This document shows positions 1 through 10,901 of a stretch of 64,000 nucleotides of DNA, one piece after another. Origin of the DNA: Zoroaster sp. YZ-2022. Taxonomy: Eukaryota; Echinodermata; Asteroidea; Forcipulatida; Zoroasteridae. The stretch is from the NCBI GenBank assembly GCA_029582265.1, contig CM055828.1:32771263-32835262 (forward strand), written 5' to 3'. A model generated the notes under the pieces. The model did not search any database, was not told the origin of the DNA, and was given only the letters and a program-made list of their open reading frames with translations. A program made the translations under genes and the position numbers. Positions within the stretch are counted from its first letter, which is position 1. Each line of letters opens with the position of its first letter.

Positions 1-130
1 GAGGTACAACTCTGAGTTGTACCTCCAGTTCCTTTCAGAACTAATTACTACTCAATTGAGCATTTCACATGGTGTCACCGCAATTAGTCTTACTTATCCT
101 CCTCACCATGCAAAGCTACAAGTTCTACCT
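1..130 (+). repeat. Hammerhead-like repeat (family A), copy 1, cut by the window edge
   Basis: GAGGTACAACTC is followed by its inverse GAGTTGTACCTCC. The usual TTCAGAACTAATTACTACTC, CACATGGTGTCACCGCAATT and CACCATGCAAAGCTACAAG follow. The junction is most simply a head-to-head inversion whose other arm lies outside the window. Confidence 0.65.
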
Positions 131-180
131 ATGTACATGTATGTAGGTATATGCATGGAGGTGCAGAGAGTCATTTATTA

Positions 181-1566
181 GGCTGTATCCGAATTAAGCA
201 TTTTTGGCTACAGCTATTGGCTGCAGCGGCAATGCTGAAGTATAGAAAGAAACAATGATCTAGCCATAGCCGTAGCCAAAGCCTTTATTTTGGATACGGG
301 CTATGGCTATTGACTGTATAGGAAGAAACAGTGATCTAGCCATAGCCGTAGCCAAAGCCGCCATTTTGGATACGGGCTATGGCTATTGACTGTATAGGAA
401 GAAACAGTGATCTAGCCATAGCCGTAGCCAAAGCCGCCATTTCGGATACGGGCTATGGCTATTGACTGTATAGGAAGAAACAGTGATCTAGCCATAGCCA
501 TAGCCATAGCCGTAGCCGTAGCCAAAGCCATTATTTTGGATACGGGCTATGGCTATTGACTGTATAGGAAGAAACGATGATCTAGCCATAGCCGTATCCA
601 AAGCCGCCATTTTGGATACGGGCTATGGCTATTGACTGTATAGGAAGAAACAGTGATCTAGCCATAGCCGTAGCCAAAGCCGCCATTTCGGATACGGGCT
701 ATGGCTATTGACTGTATAGGAAGAAACAGTGATCTAGCCATAGCCATAGCCATAGCCATAGCCAAAGCCATTATTTTGGATACGGGCTATGGCTATTGAC
801 TGTATAGGAAGAAACGGTGATCTAGCCATAGCCGTATCCAAAGCTGCCATTTCGGATACGGGCTATGGCTATTGACTGTATAGAAAGACACTGTGATCTA
901 GCCATAGCCAAAGCCATTATTTTGGATACAGGCTATGGCTGTTGACTGTATCTAGAGGAAGAAACAGTGATCTAGCCGTAGCCGTAGCCAAAGCCGTTAT
1001 TATGGATACAGGCTATGGCTATTGACTGTATAGGAAGAAACAGTGATCTAGCCGTAGCCGTAGCCAAAGCTGCCATTTCGGATACGGGCTATGGCTATTG
1101 ACTGTATAGAAAGACACTGTGATCTAGCCATAGCCAAAGCCATTATTTTGGATACAGGCTATGGCTGTTGACTGTATAGGAAGAAACGGTGATCTAGCCA
1201 TAGCCGTATCCAAAGCCGCCATTTTGGATACGGGCTATGGCTATTGACTGTATAGGAAGAAACAGTGATCTAGCCGTAGCCGTAGCCAAAGCCGTTATTA
1301 TGGATACAGGCTATGGCTATTGACTGTATAGGAAGAAACAGTGTTCTAGCCATAGCCGTAGCTATAGCCGTAGCCAAAGCCGTCATTTCGGATACGGGCT
1401 ATGGCTATTGACTGTATAGGAAGAAACAGTGATCTAGTGATTTAGCCATAGCCGTAGCCATAGCCAAAGCCATTATTTTGGATACGGGCTATGGCTATTG
1501 ACTGTATAGGAAGAAACAGTGATCTAGCCATAGCCGTAGCCAAAGCCGTCATTTCGGACACGGCCT
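181..1566. mobile_element. Harbinger-like MITE expanded by an internal minisatellite
   Basis: The left end GGCTGTATCCGAA and the right end TTTCGGACACGGCC are inverted repeats, each flanked by TTA, the 3-bp TWA duplication typical of PIF/Harbinger elements. The interior is a tandem array with a 76-bp basic period (some units longer by multiples of 6 bp), about 16-17 units. Each unit contains runs of GCCATA/GCCGTA hexamers and a GGCTATGGCTATTGACTG segment. A related unexpanded copy of about 115 bp lies at 2427-2545. There is no coding content. Confidence 0.65.
240..1560. repeat. 76-bp minisatellite (about 16-17 units)
   Basis: The segment TATAGGAAGAAACAGTGATC recurs with spacing 76, 76, 94, 76, 76 and so on. 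Length variants arise from extra GCCATA hexamers, so it is a VNTR with a nested hexamer. Units differ by a few substitutions, so it is not freshly amplified. It occupies the interior of the Harbinger-like MITE. Confidence 0.9.
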
Positions 1567-1639
1567 TAATTACCTTTATTATGGGTGCGTTCAAGTAGCT
1601 TCCCCGGGTCGACCCGGGTCTGACTCCGGAGCATTCGGG

Positions 1640-2280
1640 TCAGTCTCAAGAAACCTGCTCGCAAAGCAGGTCACTTGAGGCAAGTCCACATTTATTATGA
1701 CTCAAGTGAAACTTGTGTTCATATTAGTAATTTTATACATTCGGGAGTATTTATGGGTTTTTACAAAATTGTTGACAGGTACCCGGGTATCCAAAGTTTT
1801 CCAATTTCGGGTATCCGGTTTAAGCTTGGGCAATAACACGATAATATCGAATATTGCGATACCTTTTTTTTATTCGATTACGATATCGAGAAGCTTTTTA
1901 AGTTATCAAGATATCGGCAAATCACGATTTAAAAAATATATCACGAATAAAAAAACAAAATCGCCATTGTGAGTCAAGTCAGAAATTCCATGGAAACAAA
2001 ATTAGAACAGTCTTTTCAGCTTTTGGACGTGAGAAACAAAGGCGAACTACTTCAGAAGTACATACATGCTCTGCAAACGAATTTGTGATTTATTGTGACG
2101 CTTGTAGAGGGGTACATACCTGTGGTTATCGGCTCTAAAGCAATCATGCATGAATGAATAAAATAATCACGATATTATCGAAAATCGCGATATGTTTGCC
2201 GGTATATCGTGGATGAAAAAAATCGATATCGCCCAAGGTTAATCCGGCTCTCAAAATAACCGAAAATGCACATCCTTATC
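1640..2280. mobile_element. Degraded GGGTATCCGG-type element with nested CGATAT-rich hAT-like MITE
   Basis: Flanking segments (about 1640-1825 and 2240-2275) contain ACCCGGGTATCC, GGGTATCCGG and ATAACCGAAAATGCAC, matching the hAT-like family at 5.0 and 7.2 kb. Between them, about 1826-2239 begins CTTGGGCAAT and ends ATCGCCCAAG, with TTGGGC/GCCCAA inverted ends and CGATATCG-rich subterminal sequence, so one element has inserted into the other. Outer boundaries and target duplications are not clear. Confidence 0.5.
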
Positions 2281-2426
2281 GAGAACAGAAACGTGTTTGG
2301 TCACCGGTTGAGTTTTTCACAATTTCAGTTGTGCTTCATGTTTGTTCTGACCAAACTTGAAATGAGTTTTAGCTCGGTTATGCTGTGTTTCATGATGGCA
2401 GATTGTAAAAAGTAATGATATGCCGC

Positions 2427-2545
2427 GTCCAAAATAAACGCTTTTGGCTACGGCTATTGGCTGCATCGGCAATGCGGAAGTATAGGAAGAAACAGTGATC
2501 TAGCCATAGCTGTGGCCAAAATCGTCATTTCAGACACAGCCTTCA
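2427..2545. mobile_element. Unexpanded relative of the Harbinger-like MITE
   Basis: The sequence runs from GCCGCGTCCAAAAT through TTTTGGCTACGGCTATTGGC and AGGAAGAAACAGTGATCTAG to TTTCAGACACAGCC. It has the same order of blocks as the expanded element at 181-1566 but only one internal unit. Flanking duplication is not clear. Confidence 0.55.
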
Positions 2546-2711
2546 TCTTGCTTGTTATTTGTAAATAAAAAAATTATTGTTCACTGTAAATTTAAAATAA
2601 TCAGACCACATGCTATGCAATACTACATATAAAATAAACATGAACAACTTAAAACATTTAATCTAATTATCTGCTTATTATATGGATCTTTTTGTTGGTT
2701 TGATTAATCCA

Positions 2712-3017
2712 TTAACCCTCCTACCACTACAAAAGTCAAAATCAGTCAAAATGCTGAAATACTTGCCAAGGTATAGCGAGTGCACTGAAACGTTGAACAC
2801 TCTCAAACCTTGCGTATAGTAAGTACATTTACGGGTCAAAATGTGTCGACCGTTTTTGACTGGTAAAAGCATTGTCTGGTATTGTTCAGGGGGGTCAAAA
2901 TGACAGTCAAAACCAGTCAAAAATGCCCATTTGGGTCAACAGTCAAAACAGACAGCTGACTGATTTTGACCTCTGTAGCAACTTCCCACTAAAGTGCAGC
3001 TATAGTAGGAAGGTTAA
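2712..3017. mobile_element. TTAA-flanked MITE, GTCAAAA-rich family, copy 1
   Basis: It starts TTAACCCTCCTA and ends TAGGAAGGTTAA. The interior is dominated by GTCAAAA/GACTGATTTTGAC motifs. Related copies lie at about 9885-10146 and, in opposite orientation, 43465-43778. TTAA ends with CCCT just inside resemble piggyBac termini; superfamily assignment is inference. No coding content. Confidence 0.6.
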
Positions 3018-3764
3018 CAAGTATTCAAAACACAAACTTGTTAACAATTATTATCCAATATGAGCCTTTATCTAAGGATTGTGCTTCACAAAAACTTAGC
3101 CACAAAAACTCAATTTAAATTATCAGTTTTAAAAGGGTCACCAAAATCATTTCTTTTTTTTAAAGGGACATAAAAAATTATAAAACAAATTATGCATATT
3201 TGGCAGAATAGTTGAAAAGTCAAAATTAATTCATGATGTCATCAAATGACCATTTACTGCAGATTTAGTGAAATAATTTCAAAAATAATTTCTGTCATCA
3301 AAAGACAGAAATTCAGAGATGAAATGATACATTTTGTGAATTCTCTCTGCATAAAACCAAAAAATTAGACCCAAGAATGAAAGTTGCAGCCAAATATATG
3401 ACCCGGAAATAGTGAGTCATGTACACCGACTTATATCTGGTGATCTGCATCCCCCCAATGCATATTTTCCTGAAACCTGCAACCCAAACCCAAACCTGAA
3501 AGATGTTGGACACAGAGGAGGGTTTACTGGAAGCATAAAGCGAACCATAATTTGACTAGAAAAACTCCCACTTGAAAATTTTTAACATCATTAAATACAT
3601 ATGTGTGTATAATTAGTAATTTACAATCAACATATTTTGATGCAGGCCTGGATCTTGACCATGGCCATTGCCGCGGTGCCCCTCCGAGTTGGCCGTAATG
3701 CCCCTTTGGTTGGCCTTGAAATTTGGATGCATCCAAGGCCAAAGTGGCCGTGCCTTCTCAATCC

Positions 3765-4071
3765 TTAACCCTAACCTTCCCAAATCCTCCAAAATCCTCT
3801 TTGCTAAAGTGAAGGATTTTGGAGGATTGAGGTTATTAGGCATACTTGCCTTTCCATGGTACATGTACATCCATGTTTGTTGTAGTGATTGCAAGGTCAG
3901 TGCTTGGGTCAGTGGACACTGTTTATTGCTCCATGCATGCAGGGAGGGTCCCTGGCCATGTACATGTATGACAGATTAGAAACACATGTGTGCATACATG
4001 TCATGTGCTTGCTTTACTACTGAAGGATTCAGGTTATGTGTAAGCAAATGGGCCTAGGGAGTTAGGGTTAA
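3765..4071. mobile_element. TTAA-flanked CCCTAAC MITE, copy A
   Basis: Ends are TTAACCCTAAC and GTTAGGGTTAA. An inverted copy lies at 5533-5892. Internal blocks include CAAAATCCTC/GGATTTTGGAGG near one end and a CATGCATGCAGGGAGGGTCC segment. The termini resemble piggyBac (TTAA then CCCT). The right TTAA is shared with the next MITE. Confidence 0.65.
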
Positions 4072-4292
4072 AGGGACAATATCGTCCTGACCAATAGGGC
4101 AGGGCATGGAATCGGAGTGCTAGTTTTAGATTAACTCAATGACTGGAAATAATACACCACATGATAAGGTCATATTACCATTGCTGCTGCTGCTGCTGCA
4201 TAAATGAGCCAGTAATTTTAATCTTAAACTAGGACACCGATTCAATGCCCTGTTGAAAGTCTGCTCTGATCGTGACGAAAGCGTCCCTTTAA
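4068..4292. mobile_element. TTAA-flanked AGGGAC MITE, copy 1
   Basis: Ends are TTAAAGGGACAATATCGTC and GTCCCTTTAA. The interior includes GGCATGGAATCG and ATTCAATGCCCTGTTGA inverted blocks and a short (CTG)n. It shares its left TTAA with the right end of the preceding CCCTAAC MITE, so two TTAA elements lie back to back. Copies recur at 10682-10901 and 28423-28649. Confidence 0.7.
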
Positions 4293-5045
4293 GGTCGAGG
4301 CCTGTTGATGTAAACCTTACTTGGTATAAGCTCTTGATGTAAAAATCTTCCAATAATTTGTCATTTTATATGCATCTTTCATTAAAAAAAATTATTTTAT
4401 TTGCTTTGATTAATTTTTTTTTTTTTTTAATTTTCGTTGGTGTGCCAGCATAAAAAAAAAAGATAAAACTTGTTTACCTTTTTCCCTCCAATAACAAACA
4501 AAGGTATTTTTTCCAACTGAAATGTACCAGTGTGAATGAACCAAATTTAACCATTTTGTTAGAATCTTTTTGTTTGTTTGTGGTTGTAGTCGGAAAGTGT
4601 ACTCCGCGTGCCAATATTTCTTTCTGTCGTATTTATTATTTTTTTTTTTGGGCTGTGTGTGTACAATTGATACAATATTCAATGTTATTCTTTTGGAGAT
4701 ATATTTGGCCTGTTTTTGTCTTTACATTTTTGGGGACATACATGTACATAATCAACCAACCCACCTGTATCCCTTCAATCTCAGTCATGGTGTACCAAAC
4801 TCACTCACTCTCAAAAACAACAACAAAGACTGATCAACAAAGGAACCCACATGCCGTCAAAAATGTAACAAAGAGAATCACCCAGAATGCTTTGAGGAAA
4901 AAACCTTGAGGGCATTAACAAGCCAATATGGAATCACTCTGGCAGTGATATCATTTTACATACAACAAGAAATTTCCATTTTATTAAATATGTATGGTCC
5001 CGTGTTTTTTTCCCCGTTATTTTACCAGTAATTTTGTTTTTCATC

Positions 5046-5423
5046 TGAGGCTGTGCAGTTTCGGTTATTTCAGGAACTGGATACCTGAAATTGGAAATCT
5101 TCGGATACCAGGGTACCCTTAAACAATTTCGTAAAAACACATAAATACTCCTGAATGTATAAAATAACCAATATGAACACAAGTTTCTCTTGTTTTATTA
5201 GAGTCATAATAAATGTGGACTTACTGTAATAATTTCTCACCTCTACATTACAAACGATTCATAGCATTCCCGTTCCCCACAAAAAAAAATCACAGACTTC
5301 CATTTGTGTGGTTAAATGTTCATTCCGAATTTTCAAAAAGTCATTTACGGGTAATTGGAACTGAAAAATGGAACCGGGTAATGACAGTTTCGGTCAGGTA
5401 TCCGGATACCCAACACACCCTTA
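5046..5423. mobile_element. Short hAT-like MITE (GGGTATCCGG family)
   Basis: The element is 378 bp, running from TGAGGCTGTGC to ACACACCCTTA, with imperfect inverted ends. It is flanked on both sides by an identical 8-bp duplication, TTTTCATC (5038-5045 and 5424-5431). Subterminal motifs of the form GGATACC and GGTATCCGG match the larger element at 7.2-9.0 kb. No coding capacity is seen. The exact duplication makes the boundaries secure. Confidence 0.8.
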
Positions 5424-5532
5424 TTTTCATCAGAACATTGATTATATATCATTTGAGAAAGGGAAACAAATACATGTACTTTGTAAAGAGACATTGTACA
5501 TAATAGTTGCCGGAAGCTTGGTTTGACTTCAA

Positions 5533-5892
5533 TTAACCCTAACTCCCTAGGCCCATTTGCTTGTAACACATAAACCGAATCCTCCACAATCCTTCAGTAG
5601 TAAAGCAAGCACATGACATGTATGCACACATGTGTAAATCTGTGATACATGTACATGGCCCAGGACCCTCCCTGCATGCATGGAGCAATAAACAGTGTCC
5701 ACTGACCCAAGCACTGACCTTGCAATCACTACAACATGTACCATGGAAAGGCAAGTATGCCTAATAACCTCAATCCTCCAAAATCCTTCACTTTAGCAAA
5801 GAGCATGTACAGTGTAGCATGTAACCTCAATCCTTCAAAATCCTTCACTTTAGCAAAGAGGAGTTTGGAGGATTTGGAACGGTTAGGGTTAA
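5533..5892. mobile_element. TTAA-flanked CCCTAAC MITE, copy B (inverted)
   Basis: It matches 3765-4071 in reverse complement along its length, from TTAACCCTAACTCCC to GGTTAGGGTTAA. It contains an internal duplication of a CCTCAATCCTCC...TTAGCAAAGAG segment that copy A lacks, which explains its greater length. Confidence 0.65.
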
Positions 5893-6770
5893 GCAGTGAA
5901 ATGAATTTAGTACAGGACCCACAATAAATTAATTTTGAGACATACATGTATTTACACACAATGATTCTTATGATTGTTTCTCATTTGTAAACATTTGTTT
6001 ACAGCAATGCTCCGTTGGAAAAGAACACTTCTCAAAATTGCCAGTAGAACAGCAAAAAACATGGGTGATACGGCTTCAATATAAGGCAATATTCAGTCCC
6101 GAGTTTGTTTTTTAACACTTAACACTGGCATTCATTATCTAATTGTATAAACATTGGATGTTTTTTGATGGGCATGTTTCTGGGAATAGAATTTAATCCC
6201 TGATGGATGGCATTGTCTACTCAGATCTTCAAAAATATTTCTGTCTCATTCATTCTTGAATCTGTTTCAAAGATGTCATATAAAATTCAGGAAAATTCCA
6301 TTATATATTTTTCTCTGTGAATCCATTTTAAAGATGAATCACTATTTTTTTTTTAATTTTTAAATTTTTTATAATTTATTTATTGTTTTTTTTATCTTAG
6401 TCATTATTTCTGGTAAATGTTTCATAGTTGGACACGGAACGCAAATACTTTAAAGGTCCTATGAAATAGGTTTTTTTTCTTCATTGTATACAATAAAGTA
6501 TGCCTACTGAAACATATATTTGTCATTTGTAATTTTTTCCCCTCACGTTTATACCATAAAAATATTAATTTTTAAATTTAGGGGGTGCTTTTCGACACGC
6601 CCATATCCCCTCATTAGCATAAAATTTGTGACGTACACTCAGGCAATTCCCGATCCGCGATCCACAGCACTTGCCCAAGTATGCGTCATATACAGCGCAC
6701 ACTGCATGCAGTGTTGCTAGAGAAAAAGTTTCCTAAAGTTTTCTGTCAGGTTTGAAGCTTATTATTTTCG

Positions 6771-7105
6771 ATGTCATCGAGGTGTGTCGCTGCAGGTTGC
6801 AGCAACACCACCAAAGACGGTGTTAGTCTACACCGATTTCCGTCTGATCCAAAATACAGACGTATTTGGACGGCTAAAGTGAAGCTGACCAGAGCGAATT
6901 GGTCGGGACCGACGGAACACTCATTCATATAAAGTACACACTTCGAGCAGACATGCTTTTAACGGGGCCTTCACAGCCAGTTCGGTATGGCTTATAAGGC
7001 CATGCTGCTACCAGATGCAATTCCAACGATATTCCCACTAAGTAAGAAGGCTAGGAAGGCTCCAACGAAGAAGAGAGGTGCTTTTTTAAAGCGAGAAAGA
7101 CTCAG
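6771..7105 (+). pseudogene. Broken THAP-domain exon (Kolobok-like transposase N-terminus)
   Basis: Translation from ATG 6771 gives MSSRCVAAGCSNTTKDGVSL followed by HRFPSDP, a conserved IWTAKVK and NWSGPTEHSFI. That is the start of a THAP C2CH zinc finger: C-x4-C, the HRFP block and W..P. A TAA at 6930-6932 then falls exactly where the third zinc ligand (Cys) is expected, followed by STHFEQTCF (the C-x2-H-F block), a second TAA, and LLPDAIPTIFP. The last block matches the usual THAP boundary signature (..AVPTIF). A basic KKARKAPTKKRG tail runs to CAG|GTTAAG, a possible splice donor. Two in-frame stops make it non-functional as read. It lies inside a TTAA-flanked element, and THAP-bearing transposases with TTAA target sites are known in the Kolobok superfamily. 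A decayed host THAP gene is the alternative. Confidence 0.75.
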
Positions 7106-7209
7106 GTTAAGTGGCCATTTAGTTATACTCCCATGCATAACACCGTAATGTTAGCATTGCCTTCGGTGTGTGTTCCGACCACATGATGGGGGTTGCGCTG
7201 CGTTTCACA

Positions 7210-9031
7210 TAGGGCTGTGCCGGGTATCCGGGTATCCGGATACCCGACCGAAACTGTCATTACCCGGTTCCATTTTTCGGTTCCGAGTACCCGTAAACGA
7301 CTTTTTAAAATTGGGACTTACCATTTCAGCGGTGTGAACAGAAATGTTTGACTATTGAACAATGTACTGTTTACACTTTTAGGAGCAATTTTATTCAAGA
7401 TAACGCCTTTGTAGTATTTTACGACATTTTCCATACACTTTTGTCCAACCAATACATTGTATCCAATCATTAAGACTCAAATAGCCTGGCTGTGGCGTGC
7501 TAGTATCAAACTACATGTAGCTGCTCAGGATGGAATGTTTGCCTATTGTTCACAGTAATTGGATTAGTGGGACAATAACTGCTGCTTTATGTCTGCACTG
7601 GAGTGTGCACCACGATGTGTTAATAGAGGGGATTTTATTATCGGGACGTCCACATTAATTGTTGTCGTAATAAAAAAGTAGCGTTGAAATTGGTTTTGTT
7701 GTGTCATTATTTTGATGTGCCACTGACCATCCCTCAGCATATCGCCAACATTTACATTTATTTACCCGCCGATACCGAGCTCTTTTGTGTATTACATTTG
7801 CCGACAAGGTGACAGACATAAAAAAGGAGGTGTTAAGTCGGTCACTGTCTTTGAAACCAACAGTAGGATCCATATTCAGTCGGATTTGAAAGGTATTATT
7901 GGTTGCAGATTTGATCCTTTCAATTGGGCAGCATATTTTTACAATCACCTAATCTCCTATCAGTTAAAAAGACGTTTATGAGGGACGAAATTTTTACAAT
8001 CACCTAATCTCCTATCAGTTGAAAAGACGTTTATGAGGGACGAAATGCGGTTGCTTATGATGAGCTGCGAATTATGGATCGTCAAACATTGATGGAGGGG
8101 ACAAATTGGCTGAATACTAATTAAAAAGTAGACAAAACTTACACCGATACGTTTTGTTAAGTTATTTTTTGATGAGTGCGCATCCTAAATTTTAGACTCA
8201 TTTCTTGACTGACCGATCAACACGATGCCACGTTCAACAGGGAATAGTCAAGTTTGGTCCCATTTTGAGAAAAAGGGGCCCAAATTTGTAAAATTCATTC
8301 TTTCAAGAAACAAGGTTTATTGACAGGTTTATTGACATTTAACTAAAGTTCATTGTGATAGAAACATATTAATATTCAAGTTCTGATTTTAGATTCGTTA
8401 ATTTTTTGCAGTTTTGTTTGTTTAATAATATCAAATATTATTTTAGTATGCAAAATCATGTCCTTATCCAATGCCAACATGGCGTACGGGATATCCTTAT
8501 TTAGAAGGCAGGGGCGCGGCAAGGCGCAAGCACATGAATGTTTTCTCACAACGGGTTAGTTCCGCCCACATCGCCTTTGACCAATGACATTATTCAACAC
8601 GTGTTTTGTGACATGAACATTAAAGTCAACTTGCTATACGCATGCGCTCTGATCACGCACGACCAGTGATTATTGTCTACTGATGATGGTAGTCACTCCC
8701 GGTCCCTGACACAGTCACGTGCGAGGCCGCTGTAGCTGCGTGATGCACCGGCAATGCGTGCGTGCGTGTGATCAATTTTTACGGTTTTATTTCAGAAATA
8801 ACTTTCCGTAAATTAATACAATATTTTGTCACCAAGATGTTATACTTTAATACAGATCGAGTTAAATATGGTATCCTCTGTATTATAAAGGTCAATTTTG
8901 TTAACGTTTACAAGTATTTGTACACCAAAGGAGGCATGTTTTCAACAAGAATGAAAACGGGTATCCGGGTATCCGAACTTTCCTGATTTCGGGTATCCGG
9001 TTCCAAAAATATCCGAAAACGCACAGCCCTA
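7210..9031. mobile_element. hAT-like non-autonomous element nested in the Kolobok-like element
   Basis: Termini TAGGGCTGTGC and GCACAGCCCTA are perfect 11-bp inverted repeats. They are flanked by GTTTCACA (7202-7209) and TTTTCACA (9032-9039), an 8-bp target duplication with one mismatch, as expected of hAT transposons. Subterminal GGGTATCCGG motifs recur at both ends. The interior (1.8 kb) has no recognisable transposase. It contains a 55-bp tandem duplication at 7937-8045. A shorter relative with the same termini lies at 5046-5423. Confidence 0.75.
7937..8045. repeat. 55-bp tandem duplication
   Basis: Two units of 55 bp (TTTTTACAATCACCTAATCT through TTATGAGGGACGAAA) follow one another with one substitution. 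They lie inside the hAT-like element. Confidence 0.85.
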
Positions 9032-9884
9032 TTTTCACAGTACATCCGTGGCTGGGTTATCGCTGTTTGAGTGCATGTTTATATTACGCAAGTCTTGTGT
9101 AAACACGTTGCCAACATGTTGTAAAGCTTAAATCCTTTAGGTCAATATGAGTTAAGTCTAATTTCCATACAATCTATGATACAATGGGGCTTAGTGTTTA
9201 TCTGGCACAAACCACATACCGCCTATCTCCACGAGAATGTATAGAAATTCTCTGCCCTTTGTGTACGTCATGAACGTTTCGTTAAACTTCGACAATTCGG
9301 GGGGTAAATTTTTGATTATTAGATAAACCATTAATAATCCACTCGATTAAAAAAAACATTTAAAATTGTTTTTAATTCATACCAATCAATATAACAGCAC
9401 CAAAAAATAAAGTTTGGTAAATACACTCTTCACAGGACCTTTAAAATGAGATATTTCACAAAATAATTGTCAGACAATTTGACAGTAAAGTGCCCAAATA
9501 TAACATAAAAAAATGTTTGCCTTTCCTCAGGTAAAATTGGAATCTTCTGATTACAAAGAAAAAGCTGGAAATTTTCAGAAAAATTTATGAAAAACACGGG
9601 GGATGTTGCTATAATAAATTAGGCTTACCTTCCGAACTCAGGCAGATCTGTGGGAATCAAAGAAAAAGTGATAAATAATAGTATGAAATAATGTTAAAGT
9701 AAACCAATTTTGTACATTATTTTCATCACACAAAATCACACATAAATAATGTTAAGTTTTTTTAATTTCTTTTTCTTCTGCATTATTTTCCTGACAATTC
9801 TGGTTTTAATCAGAACATTGTTACATGTAATTTAGTCTTTTTCTTTTAAAAAGGAGAAAAAATTCTTTAAAATTTTACATTTCA

Positions 9885-10146
9885 ATAACCCTCCTATGAC
9901 TGCAAAGGTCGAAATCAGTCAAAATGTTGACCTGTACATTTACAGGTCAAAATGAGTCAACCGTTTTTGACTGGTAAAAGCATTGTCTGGTATTGTTCAG
10001 GGTGGTCAAAATGACAGTAAAAACCAGTCAAAAATGCCCCCGTGTGCACATATGGGTCAACAGTCAAAACAGGCAGTTGACTGATTTTGACCTCTATAGC
10101 TACTTGCCACTAAAGAAAAGAAGTTCAGCTGAAGTAGAAGGGTTAA
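9885..10146. mobile_element. TTAA-type MITE, GTCAAAA-rich family, copy 2
   Basis: Shared blocks include ACCCTCCTATGACTGCAAAG at the left, the central TGACTGGTAAAAGCATTGTC and the right end AGAAGGGTTAA. The left TTAA is mutated to ATAA. Same family as 2712-3017. Confidence 0.55.
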
Positions 10147-10681
10147 CAAAAAATTAACAGATTTAACAGTAGTACCTAAAATGAATATTTTTTGGGCCTG
10201 TTAACAATGCTTCTCACGATTTGTTTATGAAACAAGTAATTTAAAGAAGTTGCTTTCATTTCTTCTCTCGGATAAAATAGCAATGCTTTGATAAAAAATA
10301 AAATTGCTTGAAATGGCCGGTAAAATATTAAACAAAAAACACAGGTGATTCACCTTTAAGAACAAATTACTGGACATAAAAATGTTTTATTTTAAGAAAT
10401 TCTTACAGATCTAGATGAGTATTATTTACCATTTCACTCAGCAGGCTATTGTAAGCTGTTATTACTAAATGCTGAGAATGATAAAATACCACAGGATCAG
10501 GACCTAGTCTAGACAAGTAACTCTACGCTCAGGATGTTATGAGGCTATCTACATTACTGCTTCAAGCAGTCCAGCAGTGCTAAGCCTTGCCTTGTGTATA
10601 CATTCGACTCAATACCATTCAATTCATACAAGGATTTTTCATTTAGGAATCACTGGGACTACGGAAAGGTCAATGTGTTTG

Positions 10682-10901
10682 TTAAAGGGGTAGTATCGTC
10701 ACGATCAGAGCAGACTTTCGACAGGGCATGGAATCGATGTCCTAGTTTAAGATGAACACAGTGACTGAAAATTAGTGGCTCATTTATGCAGCAGCGGTAA
10801 TTTGACTTTATCATGTGGGAATTATTTTCAGTCATTGAGTTAATCTATAACTAGCACTCTGATTCCATGTCCTGTTGATCATGACGATACTGCCCCTTTA
10901 A
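10682..10901. mobile_element. TTAA-flanked AGGGAC MITE, copy 2
   Basis: Ends are TTAAAGGGGTAGTATCGTC and GACGATACTGCCCCTTTAA, inverted over about 20 bp. The internal order of blocks is as in the 4.1-kb copy. No coding content. Confidence 0.7.

Larger units (their letters stand above)
6454..9440. mobile_element. TTAA-flanked Kolobok-like element, interrupted by a hAT-like insertion
   Basis: Termini AGGTCCTATGAA (left) and, in reverse complement, AGGTCCTGTGAA (right) are inverted repeats, each abutted by TTAA (6450-6453 and 9441-9444). The element spans 2987 bp, of which about 1.83 kb is a nested hAT-like insertion, leaving about 1.16 kb of original sequence. Its only recognisable coding content is the broken THAP exon near the left end. 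TTAA duplication plus a THAP domain fits Kolobok. No catalytic transposase core remains, so it is a deletion derivative. A piggyBac-like origin also uses TTAA but would not explain the THAP domain. Confidence 0.7.

Noticed and set aside
1..26. Helix I of the hammerhead formed by GAGGTACAACTC/GAGTTGTACCTC
   Set aside because: Better explained as a head-to-head inversion junction, as at 46.1 and 57.0 kb; other copies lack the 5' strand.
240..1560. CRISPR-like array
   Set aside because: Direct tandem units without unique spacers, inside a eukaryotic MITE.
4532..4909. 125-codon plus-strand frame
   Set aside because: AT-rich homopolymer-derived sequence with no recognisable domain; overlapping frames on both strands.
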